Source: Vitellaria paradoxa
Lineage: Eukaryota; Streptophyta; Magnoliopsida; Ericales; Sapotaceae
DNA length: 64,000 bases
NCBI GenBank assembly: GCA_019916065.1
Contig: CM034244.1
Span: 36,212,877-36,276,876 of the forward strand
Direction: 5' to 3'
Position numbers and translations under genes: made by a program
Notes under the pieces: generated by a model
What the model saw: the letters and a program-made list of their open reading frames with translations, nothing else
Told to the model about the DNA's origin: nothing
Database searches by the model: none
Shown here: piece by piece, positions 24,901 through 35,553 of the stretch
Position numbering within the stretch: the first letter of the stretch is position 1
How the letters are laid out: every line of letters begins with the position of its first letter

Positions 24901-25365
24901 TTAAATCAACCTATTTTAGTGTTTTTCAATTAAAAAACTGCTATTTTAGTATTATTTTTTCAAGTAAAAAAACCTATTATTAATGATTGGGTAAATTACA
25001 CCTAGACCCCCTAAACATTAGGGTAATTACACCTAATACCCCTCAACATTTGAAATTGACAAATGCCCCCTTATTTTGAAATGTTGTTAACCCCTGACCT
25101 CCTTCTGTTACTTTGAACCCTAACTCCGTTAAAATTTTATTATAAAGACAAATTTACCCATAACTTAATTAATTAATTACAAAAATACCTTCTCTTTCAT
25201 TCTTTTTCTTTTTACTGTAAAATATATAAACTCTTTTTATACACACACGTATATTTATCCAGTTTACGCCGGTGGATAGAACAGAGCCGGAGAAGGGTTT
25301 GCTGGGAACGGTAAGCTCGCCGGAAAATTGGGAAAAGAATGGACGAGCAAGAGAATGTCAAGGCA

Positions 25366-25670
25366 TCGACCCACCTTGGCATCAGAAGATTTCACAATCT
25401 TAATATAGCCCTAATGTCAAAATTGGGATGGATGATGCATACCGAACAAGACAGATTATGGGTTCAGACTCTCAGAGCAAAATTTCTTAGAAGGCATCCT
25501 TTCAATGAGGCAAATTCTTCCACCTGGTTTTGGCGAGGACTTCTGAAGACTCGAAGCCTCCTCCAGAAAGGTATGTTTTACTCAATCCCGAAGGGGAGAT
25601 CTATCAACATATGGACAGATCCATGGATTCCCACGCTCCCCCTTTTCCGCCCTGAACCTCTTCGATCCCT
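25366..25670 (+). pseudogene. LINE ORF2 fragment captured in the Pack-MULE
   Basis: The open frame 25339-25779 encodes LGIRRFHNLNIALMSKLGW, then WVQTLRAKFLRRHPF, then WFWRGLLKTRSLLQKGM and GRSINIWTDPWIP. This order is typical of the region after the reverse transcriptase palm in plant LINEs (the putative ribonuclease H protein annotations). Only about 100 residues are present, without catalytic residues. The start codon at 25339 and the tail after 25670 belong to unrelated sequence, so the open frame is a chimera. Confidence 0.75.
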
Positions 25671-25757
25671 CTACATCGTAATCAATAGGCATACAAATCC
25701 ACGGAATCAAGGATCTGAATCCACTGAGGCATCCAAATCCGTATCCCTGATTCCATT

Positions 25758-25862
25758 GGCAGCGACGATGGAGTCGTAGTCGAGGAGATAGATCTGGAAG
25801 AGACGGAGACGTGATTCAGCTCCTTCCAAGACTTCTAGATGCTTCGTTTCTTTCTCATCTTC
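25758..25862 (-). pseudogene. Captured exon fragment resembling cinnamoyl-CoA reductase
   Basis: Antisense to the element the frame reads EDEKETKHLEVLEGAESRLR followed by LFQIYLLDYDSIVAANG. This matches what I remember of the N-terminal Rossmann region of plant CCR/DFR-like reductases (consensus like NDEKTKHL..LEGA..RL.LF..DLLDYDS...A). Homology stops at VAANG, where the frame shifts into other sequence. It is only about 35 residues and cannot be functional. Confidence 0.65.
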
Positions 25863-26204
25863 CGTCCATAACAAAAAATCAAAATTAAAATTCAAGAGAG
25901 AATGAAAGATAGAGAGAGGTCGGCACTGCCATTCCCCTCGCCGCCGGCAGCAGAGTCCCTTCAGCTACCATCCCTCAAAACCCTAACCCTAACACACAAA
26001 TAAGGGTAAAAATGGAATTATGGAGTCAATTTTTGACTGACGTCATCATTTTAACTGTAACCTTAACGGAAGTCTAACGGAAGGGGTTAAGTGTTAGCAC
26101 CATTTCAAAATAAGGGGGTATTTGTCAATTTCAAATATTGAGGGGTATTAGGTGTAATTACCCTAATGTTTAGGGGGTCTAGGTGTAATTTACCCTTAAT
26201 GATT

Positions 26205-26549
26205 TCATATATATCCATTTAGATGATGTTTAGTTGACAAAAATTTAATTAAAAAGTATAGTAAAAATATAAAAATTTAATATAAAAGTGATATGTGATA
26301 AAATTTAATTAAAAAAAGTATAAAAAAATTAATAAGAGTTAGCAAATTTTGATTAATTTTGATTAAACCAAACACGGCTTTGGCCAACCAAACACTGCGT
26401 GGGGTGGTTACGATAGGTTTTGCGAGTTTCCAGATCAGCACCAGCAAGAGCCTCAGCCTCTCTCTCTCTCTCTCTCGCGGAAAGAAAAAAGAGCCCCAAA
26501 CAGAATTTCATACCCCCTTTCCTATCTTTTCCAGCTTTTATAGTATTAT
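26205..26549. other. Promoter-side intergenic DNA of the RING gene
   Basis: AT-rich DNA with a possible MITE remnant (about 26222-26385, ends GATGATGTTTAGTTGAC and GTTTGGTTTAATC). A short CT repeat lies at 26457-26476. The GA repeat at 26558-26582 probably lies in or near the 5' leader. A TATAGTATTATT string at about 26538 could be a TATA element, but this is weak. Confidence 0.4.
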
Positions 26550-26555
26550 TCAATT

Positions 26556-26587
<32 letters not shown>

Positions 26588-26636
26588 AGGGGGGGAACGG
26601 AACGCAGGGGGGAATTGCTCGGTGATTTTGAAAGAA

Positions 26637-27660
26637 GGTGAAATTTCTCATATTCGGATTTTTATTTCGTTTTACGAAGCTAATCTATTCTGCTGCTGGG
26701 TTTTGAACCCCCTTTTTTTTGGGTTTTTTTTTTTTTTTTTTAGGTCCTTTCTGGAAATTAATCATAATTGATTTTATTTAAAAAAAAAACAATAGCGTGT
26801 CAATACTTTCTCTCTTTTGTTTGAATTGATAGCAAACAATTTATATTTATATTCTTCTTCTTCTTCTCCTTCGTCCTCTTGTGTTTTGATGTATCGTCTC
26901 ATCTTTCTTTGACCATCTGCCAATCCATGTTTCTCATTTCAGCCCTTCGCCTACTCTTTCTTTCTTTCTTTTCTATGCATATATATAAATAAACTTTGTT
27001 GGTTGACTATTGGGGTTCATACGTAAACATCTGCTAGAAATCGTATTCCTGCAGTGCTTTCCAACTCTCTCTGTGGATTCTTTGGTCCTCTCCAGGTCAA
27101 ATCTTAGATTGGTATTTATTTGTTGGTCATCTGGATCTCATCTGATCTGATTTGGTCCATATATGTTTGTGTGTGATTGGTAAGGTATACAATTTTATTT
27201 CTTATGTTTCCTATTCCTCAATTGTTTTTTTTTTTTTTTAATTGAAATGGAGATCTATGTTTATGTGTATATATATATGTATATATTCATTCCTTTACCA
27301 TACTCTTGCTTTGTATGATTTCCACTATGGAATCTATTTTCTTAATGAATTTTTTTTTTTTTATTTCCTGCCCAGGTTGATCTGTGTTTTTCTACTTTCT
27401 TCCCTCGGTCCAACAACTTCGTTAAGTTTGTTGAGTTTTGTTCTTAACCAAGTTTTGTTTTTTCCCCTTTGTGTATTGCATCTGAAGATGTTAATGGAAT
27501 GAGCTTTTTAGATATATTGATGAACTTTTAACTATGGAAAGAGTTTTTTTTTTTTTTTTTCTAAAGAAGAATAAAAATAAAATTCCCTGTGTAATTTTGT
27601 TGGAACATGGCGTCTTAGTTCTGTGGTTTGATTGAAGTCAATTGTCTGGTGGTGTGACAG
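26637..27660 (+). other. Probable 5' UTR intron of the RING-H2 gene
   Basis: A GT donor in AAGAAG/GTGAAATT (about 26637) and an acceptor in GGTGTGACAG/AAAAC (27660) would join a GA-rich leader to the 40-base leader before the ATG at 27700. The region between is T-rich, as plant introns are, and has no conserved open frame. This is inferred and needs a transcript. Confidence 0.45.
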
Positions 27661-27699
27661 AAAACAAAGAGGGGGAGATCAGAAAAGAGATCAGAGAAT

Positions 27700-28932
27700 A
27701 TGGACGAAGCGGCAAGGTATTGGTGTTACATGTGCTCTCAAATGGTGAACCCAATAATGGATGTTGATATGATAAAATGCCCCTTGTGTCAGAGTGGATT
27801 TGTTGAGGAAATGGACTCCTCCCCCTCCAGGGGAGACCACCGCCCATTGCTTGACGACTACTACTCTGGGGTGGGTGGTAGTGGAGGCGGAGGTGGAGGA
27901 GGAACAACTGAATCTGAATCTGACCGTGCCCTCTCTCTTTGGGCCCCAATCTTGCTTGGCATGATGAGCAGTACCCATCGCCGCAGAAGATTCAGAAGAA
28001 GGCTAGAAATTGAAGATGAAGTTGATGACGAAGATGAGAGAGACCATAACAATAATAACAACAGCAGCGAGCATGATGTAGAGACTGAATTTCATCGGGA
28101 ACTTGAATCCTTAATCCGGAGGAGGACGAGGAGGAGGAGCTCAGCCAGCATTCTCCCATTTCTTCATGGTCTACGGGCTGAAATGCTATCCGAATCAGAA
28201 AATTCTGAAAGCCAGAATAGGAATGGGGATAGAGATACTAGTGAAATTAGGGACAGAGAACATGTAATTCTGATCAACCCTTTCAATCAGACCATCATTG
28301 TTCAGGGCAGTTCGCATGATTCATTCAGTTCCCAAGACCAGAATCACAACCCCATGGGCTCTTTGGGTGATTATTTTATAGGTCCTGGGCTGGACCTACT
28401 GCTGCAGCATTTGGCAGAGAACGATCCCAACAGGTATGGAACCCCACCAGCCCAGAAAGAGGCCGTGGAAGCTATGCCAACTGTGAAAATTGAGGAGAAT
28501 CTGCAGTGTTCCGTTTGTTTGGAAGACTTGGAGATTGGGACAGATGGGAGGGAGATGCCATGTAAGCATAAGTTCCATGGTAAGTGCATTCTGCCGTGGC
28601 TTGAGCTTCATAGTTCATGTCCAGTTTGCAGGTATCAGTTGCCTACAGATGAGTCCAAGCTTGATTCTGATGTGTCTAGGAATAATGGCAGCAACGGCAG
28701 CGGCCGGGAGAGGAACAATGATAATGGTAGCAGTGGCGAAGATGGCGACGGGGATGGGAGAAATGCAAATGCAAATGCAAATGGAAATGGAAATGGAAAT
28801 GGACGTGGTAGGCGTTTTCCTTTTCCATGGCCTATCAGTAGGTTTTTCTCGTCCTCAGGGAATGGGAATTCCTCTTCATCAGCATCATCAACAAATGCGT
28901 CCAGAAATGATTCCGGTGCGGATGAGAATTGA
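27700..28932 (+). CDS. RING-H2 E3 ubiquitin ligase with N-terminal zinc ribbon, 410 aa
   Basis: Single-exon coding region. Residues 6-33 hold the plant zinc-ribbon pairs C9-x2-C12 and C27-x2-C30 (RYWCYMCSQMVNP, IKCPLCQSGFVEEM). Residues 270-310 form a complete RING-H2: C270-x2-C273, C288, H290, H293, C296, C307-x2-C310, with the W at 300 that contacts E2 enzymes. The middle is low complexity (Gly run, acidic and Asn-rich tracts). The C-terminus has an Asn/Ala/Gly repeat and a Ser-rich tail. This is the RING1/CIP8-like class of plant ligases, which take ubiquitin from an E2 to substrates; the substrate cannot be read from sequence. The start is well set: an in-frame ATG immediately before the conserved ribbon. 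No breaks. I recall At3g19950 and At5g56340 as similar proteins, from memory only. Confidence 0.92.
   Translation: MDEAARYWCYMCSQMVNPIMDVDMIKCPLCQSGFVEEMDSSPSRGDHRPLLDDYYSGVGGSGGGGGGGTTESESDRALSLWAPILLGMMSSTHRRRRFRRRLEIEDEVDDEDERDHNNNNNSSEHDVETEFHRELESLIRRRTRRRSSASILPFLHGLRAEMLSESENSESQNRNGDRDTSEIRDREHVILINPFNQTIIVQGSSHDSFSSQDQNHNPMGSLGDYFIGPGLDLLLQHLAENDPNRYGTPPAQKEAVEAMPTVKIEENLQCSVCLEDLEIGTDGREMPCKHKFHGKCILPWLELHSSCPVCRYQLPTDESKLDSDVSRNNGSNGSGRERNNDNGSSGEDGDGDGRNANANANGNGNGNGRGRRFPFPWPISRFFSSSGNGNSSSSASSTNASRNDSGADEN
28762..28802 (+). repeat. In-frame hexanucleotide repeat in the RING gene
   Basis: AATGCA repeats followed by AATGGA repeats encode NANANANGNGNGNG. The unit is six bases, so length changes keep frame and would alter only a disordered linker. 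Confidence 0.85.
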
Positions 28933-29047
28933 GTTTGTTAAATTGTTGCTACAATTAAATCTAGCAGTTTGTTGTGCTCTTATCTTGCCTTGCCTGCATA
29001 TTTTCTTCGCGTTGCTTGTTATGTACATTGTAATATATATACACTAT

Positions 29048-29208
29048 AATGAGTATGTTTGGAGATGTATAAAATTAAAAAAATTAAAGTCTCGTATTTT
29101 GTGCAGTATTTTGTGCAGTGAGTAGAGAATTTAAATTTATTATCTCGTAATTCGTATTTATAAAGATTTATAGAATTTTGTAGTATTTTATTTCAACTCC
29201 AAACAGGC
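29048..29208. mobile_element. Possible MITE in the RING gene 3' flank
   Basis: Left GAGTATGTTTGGAG and right end (complement GGCCTGTTTGGAG) resemble the MITE termini elsewhere in the window. It starts about 115 bp after the stop codon and could lie in the 3' UTR or supply its polyadenylation region. No clean target duplication. Confidence 0.4.
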
Positions 29209-30091
29209 CTAATCTTACAAGAACAAAAATGTTGTGTGTTTGTCTGCACGTGTCTTTGTAAATCTTTTTGCAGAAGAAACAGTGTTATTGTCCAACTGCT
29301 TTTCCATTTTTGTTTAAATATTTTCATCTTGACATTGTTTTTGTTTCTTGGGTTTCCTCGGCATTAGCATTTTTTTGGCTTTGATTTTTTTTTCCTTGCA
29401 TAGTTTTTTTAATCAAAATTTATTTATTTATTTTTGTTTGATTGTTTTTAAGAATGCTATTCACATTTATAAAAAATAAAAAAAATTACTGCCGATCATG
29501 AATTTTTTCATTAGGAAGCCTTTTTTTTTTGTAATTTTAATTTTTTTTTATTTTTTCATTTGGAAGCCTTTTTTTTTGTAATTTTAATTTTTTTTTTTAT
29601 AATTGTGCACAACTTGGCTAAAAGTACACCCAAAAAAAATCAAAATTTGATAAAAAAATAATCAAAAGGAAAAAAAAGCTATAATCTTTCCCAAGCACCC
29701 TAAAGGGGATGGGGGGCCGGTTGAAGTATCAACTAAGTTAAAAAATTTCAACTTTTTCAAATTTAAAAAATTTTTAATTTATTTAAAAATTTATCAAAAT
29801 CCGTTAAAACAAATTATAATAGTGCGTTTCAATGGATTTTACTAGATTCTTTTAAAAAATTAGATTGACATTTATGCTAAAAAGTTTCACAAAATTTTTA
29901 AAATTTTTAAAATTCTTTATTAAAATTTAAGCACGTGTCATTTTATATAATTTTTAATAATTTTATATAAAATTAAATACAAATATTTAACTATCATCTT
30001 AAAATAATTTTTTATACAACAAATTTTAAATTTAATTTTTTTATTTTTTTTTTTACACTCCAAACGCCCTTATACATACATATGTAATGGT
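29209..30091. other. AT-rich intergenic DNA
   Basis: No gene seen. A 50-60-bp direct duplication around GGAAGCCTTTTTTTT occurs at about 29510-29600. Otherwise long A and T runs. Confidence 0.4.
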
Positions 30092-30108
30092 TGAATGGTA
30101 TTGGATTG

Positions 30109-30555
30109 TCCCGTAAGGGGTAGTTGAGTTAGTTCTGATGACGGGCTGAAGGGTTTGGGACCAATATGTCCCAGGTTCGACTCCTTTCCGGGGACAGTCC
30201 TTCCTCTAATTGTGGAAGACCATCTAACAGCCTTCTCAGCTGAGCCGGTCAACTAGGACTTGCTTAAACTGTTTTACCTCCTCGTGATTCTTTACTAGTT
30301 AGGATCACAGGGTGGACTTCACCGAATGCGCACATATGGGTAGCGGCTGCAAATTTTTCCCTGGCCTCAGGAGTGAATGGTATTGGTAATTGTGGATGGC
30401 TATCTAACAGCCTTTTTAGCTGAGCCGGTCAATCAGGGCTTACCTAAGTTATTTTATCTTCTCGTGATTCTTTGCTAGTTAGGATCACAGGGTAGACTTC
30501 CTCGAATGCGCACCTATAAGGCGGCTGCAAATTTCTCCCCGGCCGGCCGCAAGAG
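30109..30555 (+). mobile_element. tRNA-derived SINE, tandem dimer with truncated second copy
   Basis: Perfect 17-bp direct repeats TGAATGGTATTGGATTG flank the unit (30092-30108 and 30556-30572). The first copy (30109-30373) has a pol III A-box-like TAGTTGAGTTAGT at 30121-30133 and a B box GGTTCGACTCC at 30174-30184. A 13-base piece of the same flank, TGAATGGTATTGG, lies in the middle (30374-30386). A second copy (30387-30555) without the boxes follows. Shared landmarks are CATCTAACAGCC/TATCTAACAGCC, AGCTGAGCCGGTCAA and GGATCACAGGGT. There is no poly(A) tail. Long target duplication plus boxes supports a SINE; the family is unassigned. Confidence 0.8.
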
Positions 30556-30784
30556 TGAATGGTATTGGATTGACGTTCTGCCTATTTTAAAAATCAAAGG
30601 AGGCAAGTCTGGTGGACCCAGCGGCTGCTCCTTTCCAGGTTGCCCATGTTATATCATGTGGGATCTTTCTGACTCTTTCCATGCCGTGTGAAATGCACTG
30701 TCGAATCCTGGGTCAACCTGGTAATGCGGTGGAGAATTGTCAGATTAAAAAAAGTTAATTTTTATTTTTATAATTAGTTATTAA

Positions 30785-31794
30785 GGTCCATTTAATAACG
30801 TTTTTATTTTTTATTTATATTTTTAAAATTTTATAAATTAATAATAATAACATATTTGTTAAATCTGTTTATGTTTTTTATTTCTAAAAAAAAATAAAAA
30901 TTTTAACAGAAAAACGTAAATAAAAAAATGTGTTTCTAATCTATTTTTTCTGTTGCAAATATTTTGTCAATTCTAATATTTAGTCTATTTTTATTATATT
31001 ATATTAAAATAAATTATGTTATTTAAATATATTATTAAACTAAAATTATTTTTAATAAATAATATAATTAAATTAAATTAATATGTATATTATTAATTAA
31101 TATCTAATAAATAATTAAATTAGTAATTTAATTAATAGGAATTATATATATTAAATTAGTTTTAATAAATAACAAAATAAATATATTAATTTAATTTAAT
31201 TAAATAAATAATTTAATTAATATAAATATATTTATAAATTATTTTTAGTAAATATTATAATTAAATTATTGAATTTAATTTAATAATTAATTTAACTAAT
31301 ATTAAATATATTCTATTAAATTATTTTTAATAAATATCATAACTGAATTAATTTAATTTAATTTAATTTAATTTAATTTATTTAATATAAATTATATTTC
31401 ATTAAATTATTTTTAATATATATCACAATTAAATTATTTAAATTATTACAAAATATATTTTATTCAATTATTCTTAGTAAATAATATAGTTAAATTATAA
31501 TTAATAATATTTTATATTTACTGGATTAAATGATATAATACTTATATTTTATTCAATTGTTTTTAATAAATAATATAATTTAATTAATATAAAATATATT
31601 AATTAAATTCAATTAATTTTTAAAAATAATAAAATTAAATATTTTATGCAAATAAAAAATTAATAATTATAAATAAAATTGTATTTCCAAAGTAATTTTT
31701 TTCATTTCAGAAAAAACGACAACAGAAAATAAAAAATAAAAAATATAAACAAGCAAACATAAGTGGAAAAACGACAACGTTACTAAACGATCCC
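30785..31794 (-). mobile_element. Large AT-rich MITE, copy 1 of an inverted pair
   Basis: Flanked by TAA on both sides (30782-30784, 31795-31797). Termini are GGTCCATTTAATAACG and, in complement, GGGATCGTTTAGTAACG. The interior is almost only A and T with no coding potential. Its sequence matches the element at 33087-34012 in reverse orientation. The TAA duplication fits PIF/Harbinger-type (Tourist-like) elements. Confidence 0.7.
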
Positions 31795-32183
31795 TAAAAA
31801 GTTAATTTTTTTTTTGGTATTTGGAAAGAAAAAAAAGCTAGTAATTTGATAGTTAGTTTTTTTAATTTTTTATTAATTTGACATTTTTACCTTTCATGAT
31901 TTAGGAGGCGTTTGAAATGACAAAAAATGAGATAATTTGTGAGTTCATAATTCGTACAATGAGATAAAAAGTGAATAATTTTTAGAATTTTTCAGTATTT
32001 TTCAATGTTCCAAACCCACAAGAAGTTTAAAATATAAGAAAGTAAATTTGGTGATTTTAAAAAAAAGCCAAAAAATAAATGTAGCATTTGATTTGTTTTT
32101 ATTTATTTTTATTTTTTTTCTATTTTGAACTTATCTGTCATTTTGCACTTTTGAAAATAAAGAAAACAACTCAAAGACATTTG

Positions 32184-32828
32184 TAGGGGTGTTATAAAAA
32201 ATCGAAAAACCGAACCGATCGAAAAAATCAAACCGAACCGGATTTTGTAAACCAATTTTTTAAAATCTTGTTTGGTTTCGATTTAAAAAATTTTAATTTT
32301 TTGAAACTGGTTTGGTTTGGTTTGGTTTGGTTTCTGATTTTGAGAGCTTTAAAACCGAATTGGACCGGACCAAATCGGTTATAATACAAGTGTGTAGCAA
32401 AATATAGTGGTTAGGATTCAAACTCAAGATTCCAAAGTTTTCAAGTGATGACTTTACCACTGGGCAACCCCCACCAATTGCTTACAATGTCACAGTGGAA
32501 AAAACTGGGTCATGACTGGAAATTAGGCTAGAGGTGAAAATATTTTTTGAGTTCGTAATAGGCTTGAAAGCCACATTAATGTAATTTTTATAAGTTTTTA
32601 ATATATTGGAACATAATTGAATTTTTTTATATTGGGCTTGGCTCAAAATTGTAGCCTACAATGGAAATCGGATTAAAACCGAAACCAAATGAAAACTGGA
32701 CCGAAATCAATTGAACCGAAATCGAATTATATCAACCGGTTCCGGTTTTAAAATTTTTCAAACAGAAAATCCGGTCCGGTCCCATAAATAGCTCAAAACT
32801 GAACCAAACCGGACCGGTATCACCCCTA
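32184..32828. mobile_element. Non-autonomous hAT element
   Basis: Ends TAGGGGTGTTAT and, in complement, TAGGGGTGATAC. Flanking 8-mers GACATTTG (32176-32183) and AACATTTG (32829-32836) match at 7 of 8. Subterminal CCGAACCG/CCGGTTCGG motifs are dense. It encodes no protein and lies in the spacer of the inverted MITE pair. A tRNA-like stretch lies inside at 32395-32482. Confidence 0.8.
32395..32482 (-). other. tRNA-like fragment inside the hAT MITE
   Basis: The minus strand reads GCCCAGTGGTAAAG, then GAGTTTGAATCC about 30 bases on. This resembles the A and B boxes of a tRNA-derived sequence. It does not fold into a full cloverleaf by eye and is more likely a SINE remnant than a tRNA gene. Confidence 0.35.
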
Positions 32829-33086
32829 AACATTTGGTTACTGTGTTTTAAAAACTTGTTTTAGAAAATAGAAAATGAGTTTACATATGAAATAAAAAAT
32901 GACAAAAAGTTATTTTGAGCGTTTTCAATCCAAATTAAAAAAAATCTAAAAATAAAGAAAATAAAGTATTTTTTATTTTTTGTTTTAAGATTTTTAAAAT
33001 ATGAAATACATAAAATAAAAAATAAAAAAATAAACCAAATAACATGAAAGTAACTAAAAGTTCTACACTTTCTAAACACACAATAC

Positions 33087-34012
33087 GGGGCCATTTGATA
33101 ACACTGTCGTTTTTCTGTTTTCGTTTATATATTTATGTTTTTTATTTTTTGTTTTCTGTTGTCATTTTTTTTAAATAAAACTGAAACTGCGTTTAGAAAT
33201 ATAATTTTGTTTACAATTACTAATTTTTTATTTTCATAAATATTTAATTTTATTAATTTTTTAAAAATTAATTAAATTTAATAAATATATATTATATTAA
33301 TTTAATTATATTTTCATTAAAAACAATTGAATAAAATATAAGTATTATATCATTTAATCCAGTAAATATAAAATATATTTATTATAATTTAATTATATTA
33401 TTTACTAAAAATAATTAAATAAAATATATTTAATAATAATTTAAATAATTTAATTATGATATTTCTTAAAAATAATATAATAAAATATAATTCATATTAA
33501 ATAAATAAATTATTAAATTAATTAATTTAATTATGATATTTATTAAAAATAATTTAATTAATATATTTTATTAAATTATTTATTAAATTAAATTAATAAA
33601 TTTTATTTTATTATTGATTAAAATAATTTAATAATATATATTTCTTATTAATTAAATTAACTAATTTAATTTAATTATTTAGTAGAAATAAATTAATAAT
33701 AGATATTACATATTAATTTAATTATATTATTTATTAAAATAATTTGAGTTTAATAAAATATTTAAATAAAATAATTTATTTTAATATGATGTAATAAAAA
33801 TAGACAAAGTATTTGAATTGATAAAATGTTTGCAACTAAAAAACACAGAGTGACAATACTTTTTATCTTTTTATGTTTTTTCTGTTAAGTTTTTATTTTT
33901 TTAAAAATAAAAAAAATGTAAATAAATTTGATAAATATATTTTTGTTGTCAGTTTATAAATTTTTAAAAATATAAAAAAAAATAAATAACAAAAACATTA
34001 CTAAAGGAGACC
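33087..34012 (+). mobile_element. Large AT-rich MITE, copy 2 of an inverted pair
   Basis: Ends GGGGCCATTTGATAACAC and, in complement, GGTCTCCTTTAGTAATG. Flanks are TAC and TAA. Both halves match the element at 30785-31794 in reverse: for example TTTTATTTTTTGTTTTCTGT near this left end, and GTTGCAAACATTTTATCAAT (complement) near this right end. No coding potential. Confidence 0.7.
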
Positions 34013-34520
34013 TAACTGTTTTCCTTTACACTGGTCACTTTTCGTTCTTGAAAAATGCTAAACTAAAATCAATTACGATTGCCCGATCAACTGAAATAAT
34101 TGCGATTGCTCGGTAGCATCGCCGACGATCCTTTATTCAACTCAAAGGAACTCCAACCCGTTAGTAATGGTACATGAACTTTCTTAGGGGTGTATGATTT
34201 ATCCCAAAAAAAAAAAAAACACGCGCTTACGCCTACACATAAAAAAAAAGAAAAATAATTTATAATTTTTGTTAATTATTTAATTAAATTTTATCACGTG
34301 TTATTTTTATAAAAATTTTTTATTTTTATTTTCTTAGTTAACCAAACACCATCTTAATCTTCCCACTCTTTTTAGTGAAGTGTGTGGGTTTGATCATAAC
34401 CTTGTATGGGGGAGGTTCACTTCTTTGTAAGGAAAATATAAGCCCATCACTATTAGGACAACGCAGATAAAGAGTTTAGCAGCAGGCAGGAAGTTGCATG
34501 ATAGGTTTAGTTATTAATTA

Positions 34521-35550
34521 GGATATGTTTGTTGGGAATAAAAGAGAGTAAATTTTATTAAGGTAATTTTTACTTACCATTACATTGGTTTAGATGAGAG
34601 AGTAACAATTACCTTGAGCGTAACGATTATCCCCATATGAGGGTAAATTGTTACTTAGAGGGAGATGGGTAACGGAAAATAATGAAAAAATTTTACCTTT
34701 TCTCATTACACTCATAAAAGTTTTTTTTATACCCCTGTAAAACTCTAGGCAATATTTTCCTATATAATTAATAAGTAGTGTAAAATAATTATTTATTTAA
34801 TTAAATTAAAATTAATTAATTAATTATTAAATTATTTTATCAAAATAATATTAAATAAATAAAAATTTATTATTAAAACAATTTATTATATTTTATCAAA
34901 TTAATATTATTGAAATATTAATTTATGACTAAAATTATGTATTTTCTAAAATTAAAATTAATGTTTAATAAATAATAATTACTTATTAAATTTTATAAAT
35001 AAAACTATTTCTTGTAAATAATTATTTATTAGATTATGAATTCTATTAATATAATTTAATAAAATTAATAATTTATTTAAATAATTAAAATTATTTATTT
35101 TATTAAATTATTTTATCAAAATAATAATAATTTTCAACAAATAATAATTCATTATTAAAATTAATTACTATTAAAATATTAATCTAGGATAAAATTATTT
35201 TTTATAATTAATATTTTTATTTAGAATTATACTTAATAATATATATTTTATTAAAATTATTTATTATTGAAACAACAATTATGATAATTTATTTTATTAT
35301 AATATTTTTACTAAGATTAAATATTAGCTTTTACCCTAGGTCAATTTACTATCATTTCAAATACAATTAACTTTTATTCTTTTAAAACTTTTACTATTCC
35401 AAATATAATATAATTATTATCAAGTAATATTTACCTTTTCAATCCAGACATAAGTATCATGAACTTATTATCTTAGTAATCATTACCAAGGTAACAATTA
35501 TCTTAATAATCTTTTATTCCTAAAATTTTCACCTCATACCAAACATGTCC
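34521..35550. mobile_element. Large AT-rich MITE with TTA target duplication
   Basis: Ends GGATATGTTTGTTGGGAATA and, in complement, GGACATGTTTGGTATGAGG. TTA lies on both sides (34518-34520 and 35551-35553). Subterminal parts contain several GTAATxxTTACC words in both orientations. No coding potential; the interior is A and T only. Confidence 0.7.
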
Positions 35551-35553
35551 TTA

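Larger units (their letters stand above)
24989..26195. mobile_element. Pack-MULE carrying captured LINE and host-gene fragments
   Basis: Near-identical terminal inverted repeats of at least 95 bp begin GGGTAAATTACACC at both ends. A perfect 9-bp duplication TTAATGATT (24980-24988 and 26196-26204) identifies a Mutator-type insertion. The 1,207-bp unit has no transposase. It carries a LINE reverse-transcriptase fragment on the plus strand (about 25366-25670) and, antisense, a fragment like cinnamoyl-CoA reductase (25758-25862). A GC-richer piece at 25920-25980 is of unknown origin. High TIR identity indicates a young insertion, about 350 bp upstream of the RING gene leader. Confidence 0.9.

Noticed and set aside
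28490..29125. 211-codon plus-strand open frame overlapping the RING gene
   Set aside because: It is another frame of the RING-H2 coding sequence and 3' flank; it contains repeats MQMQMEME produced by the AATGCA/AATGGA tract.
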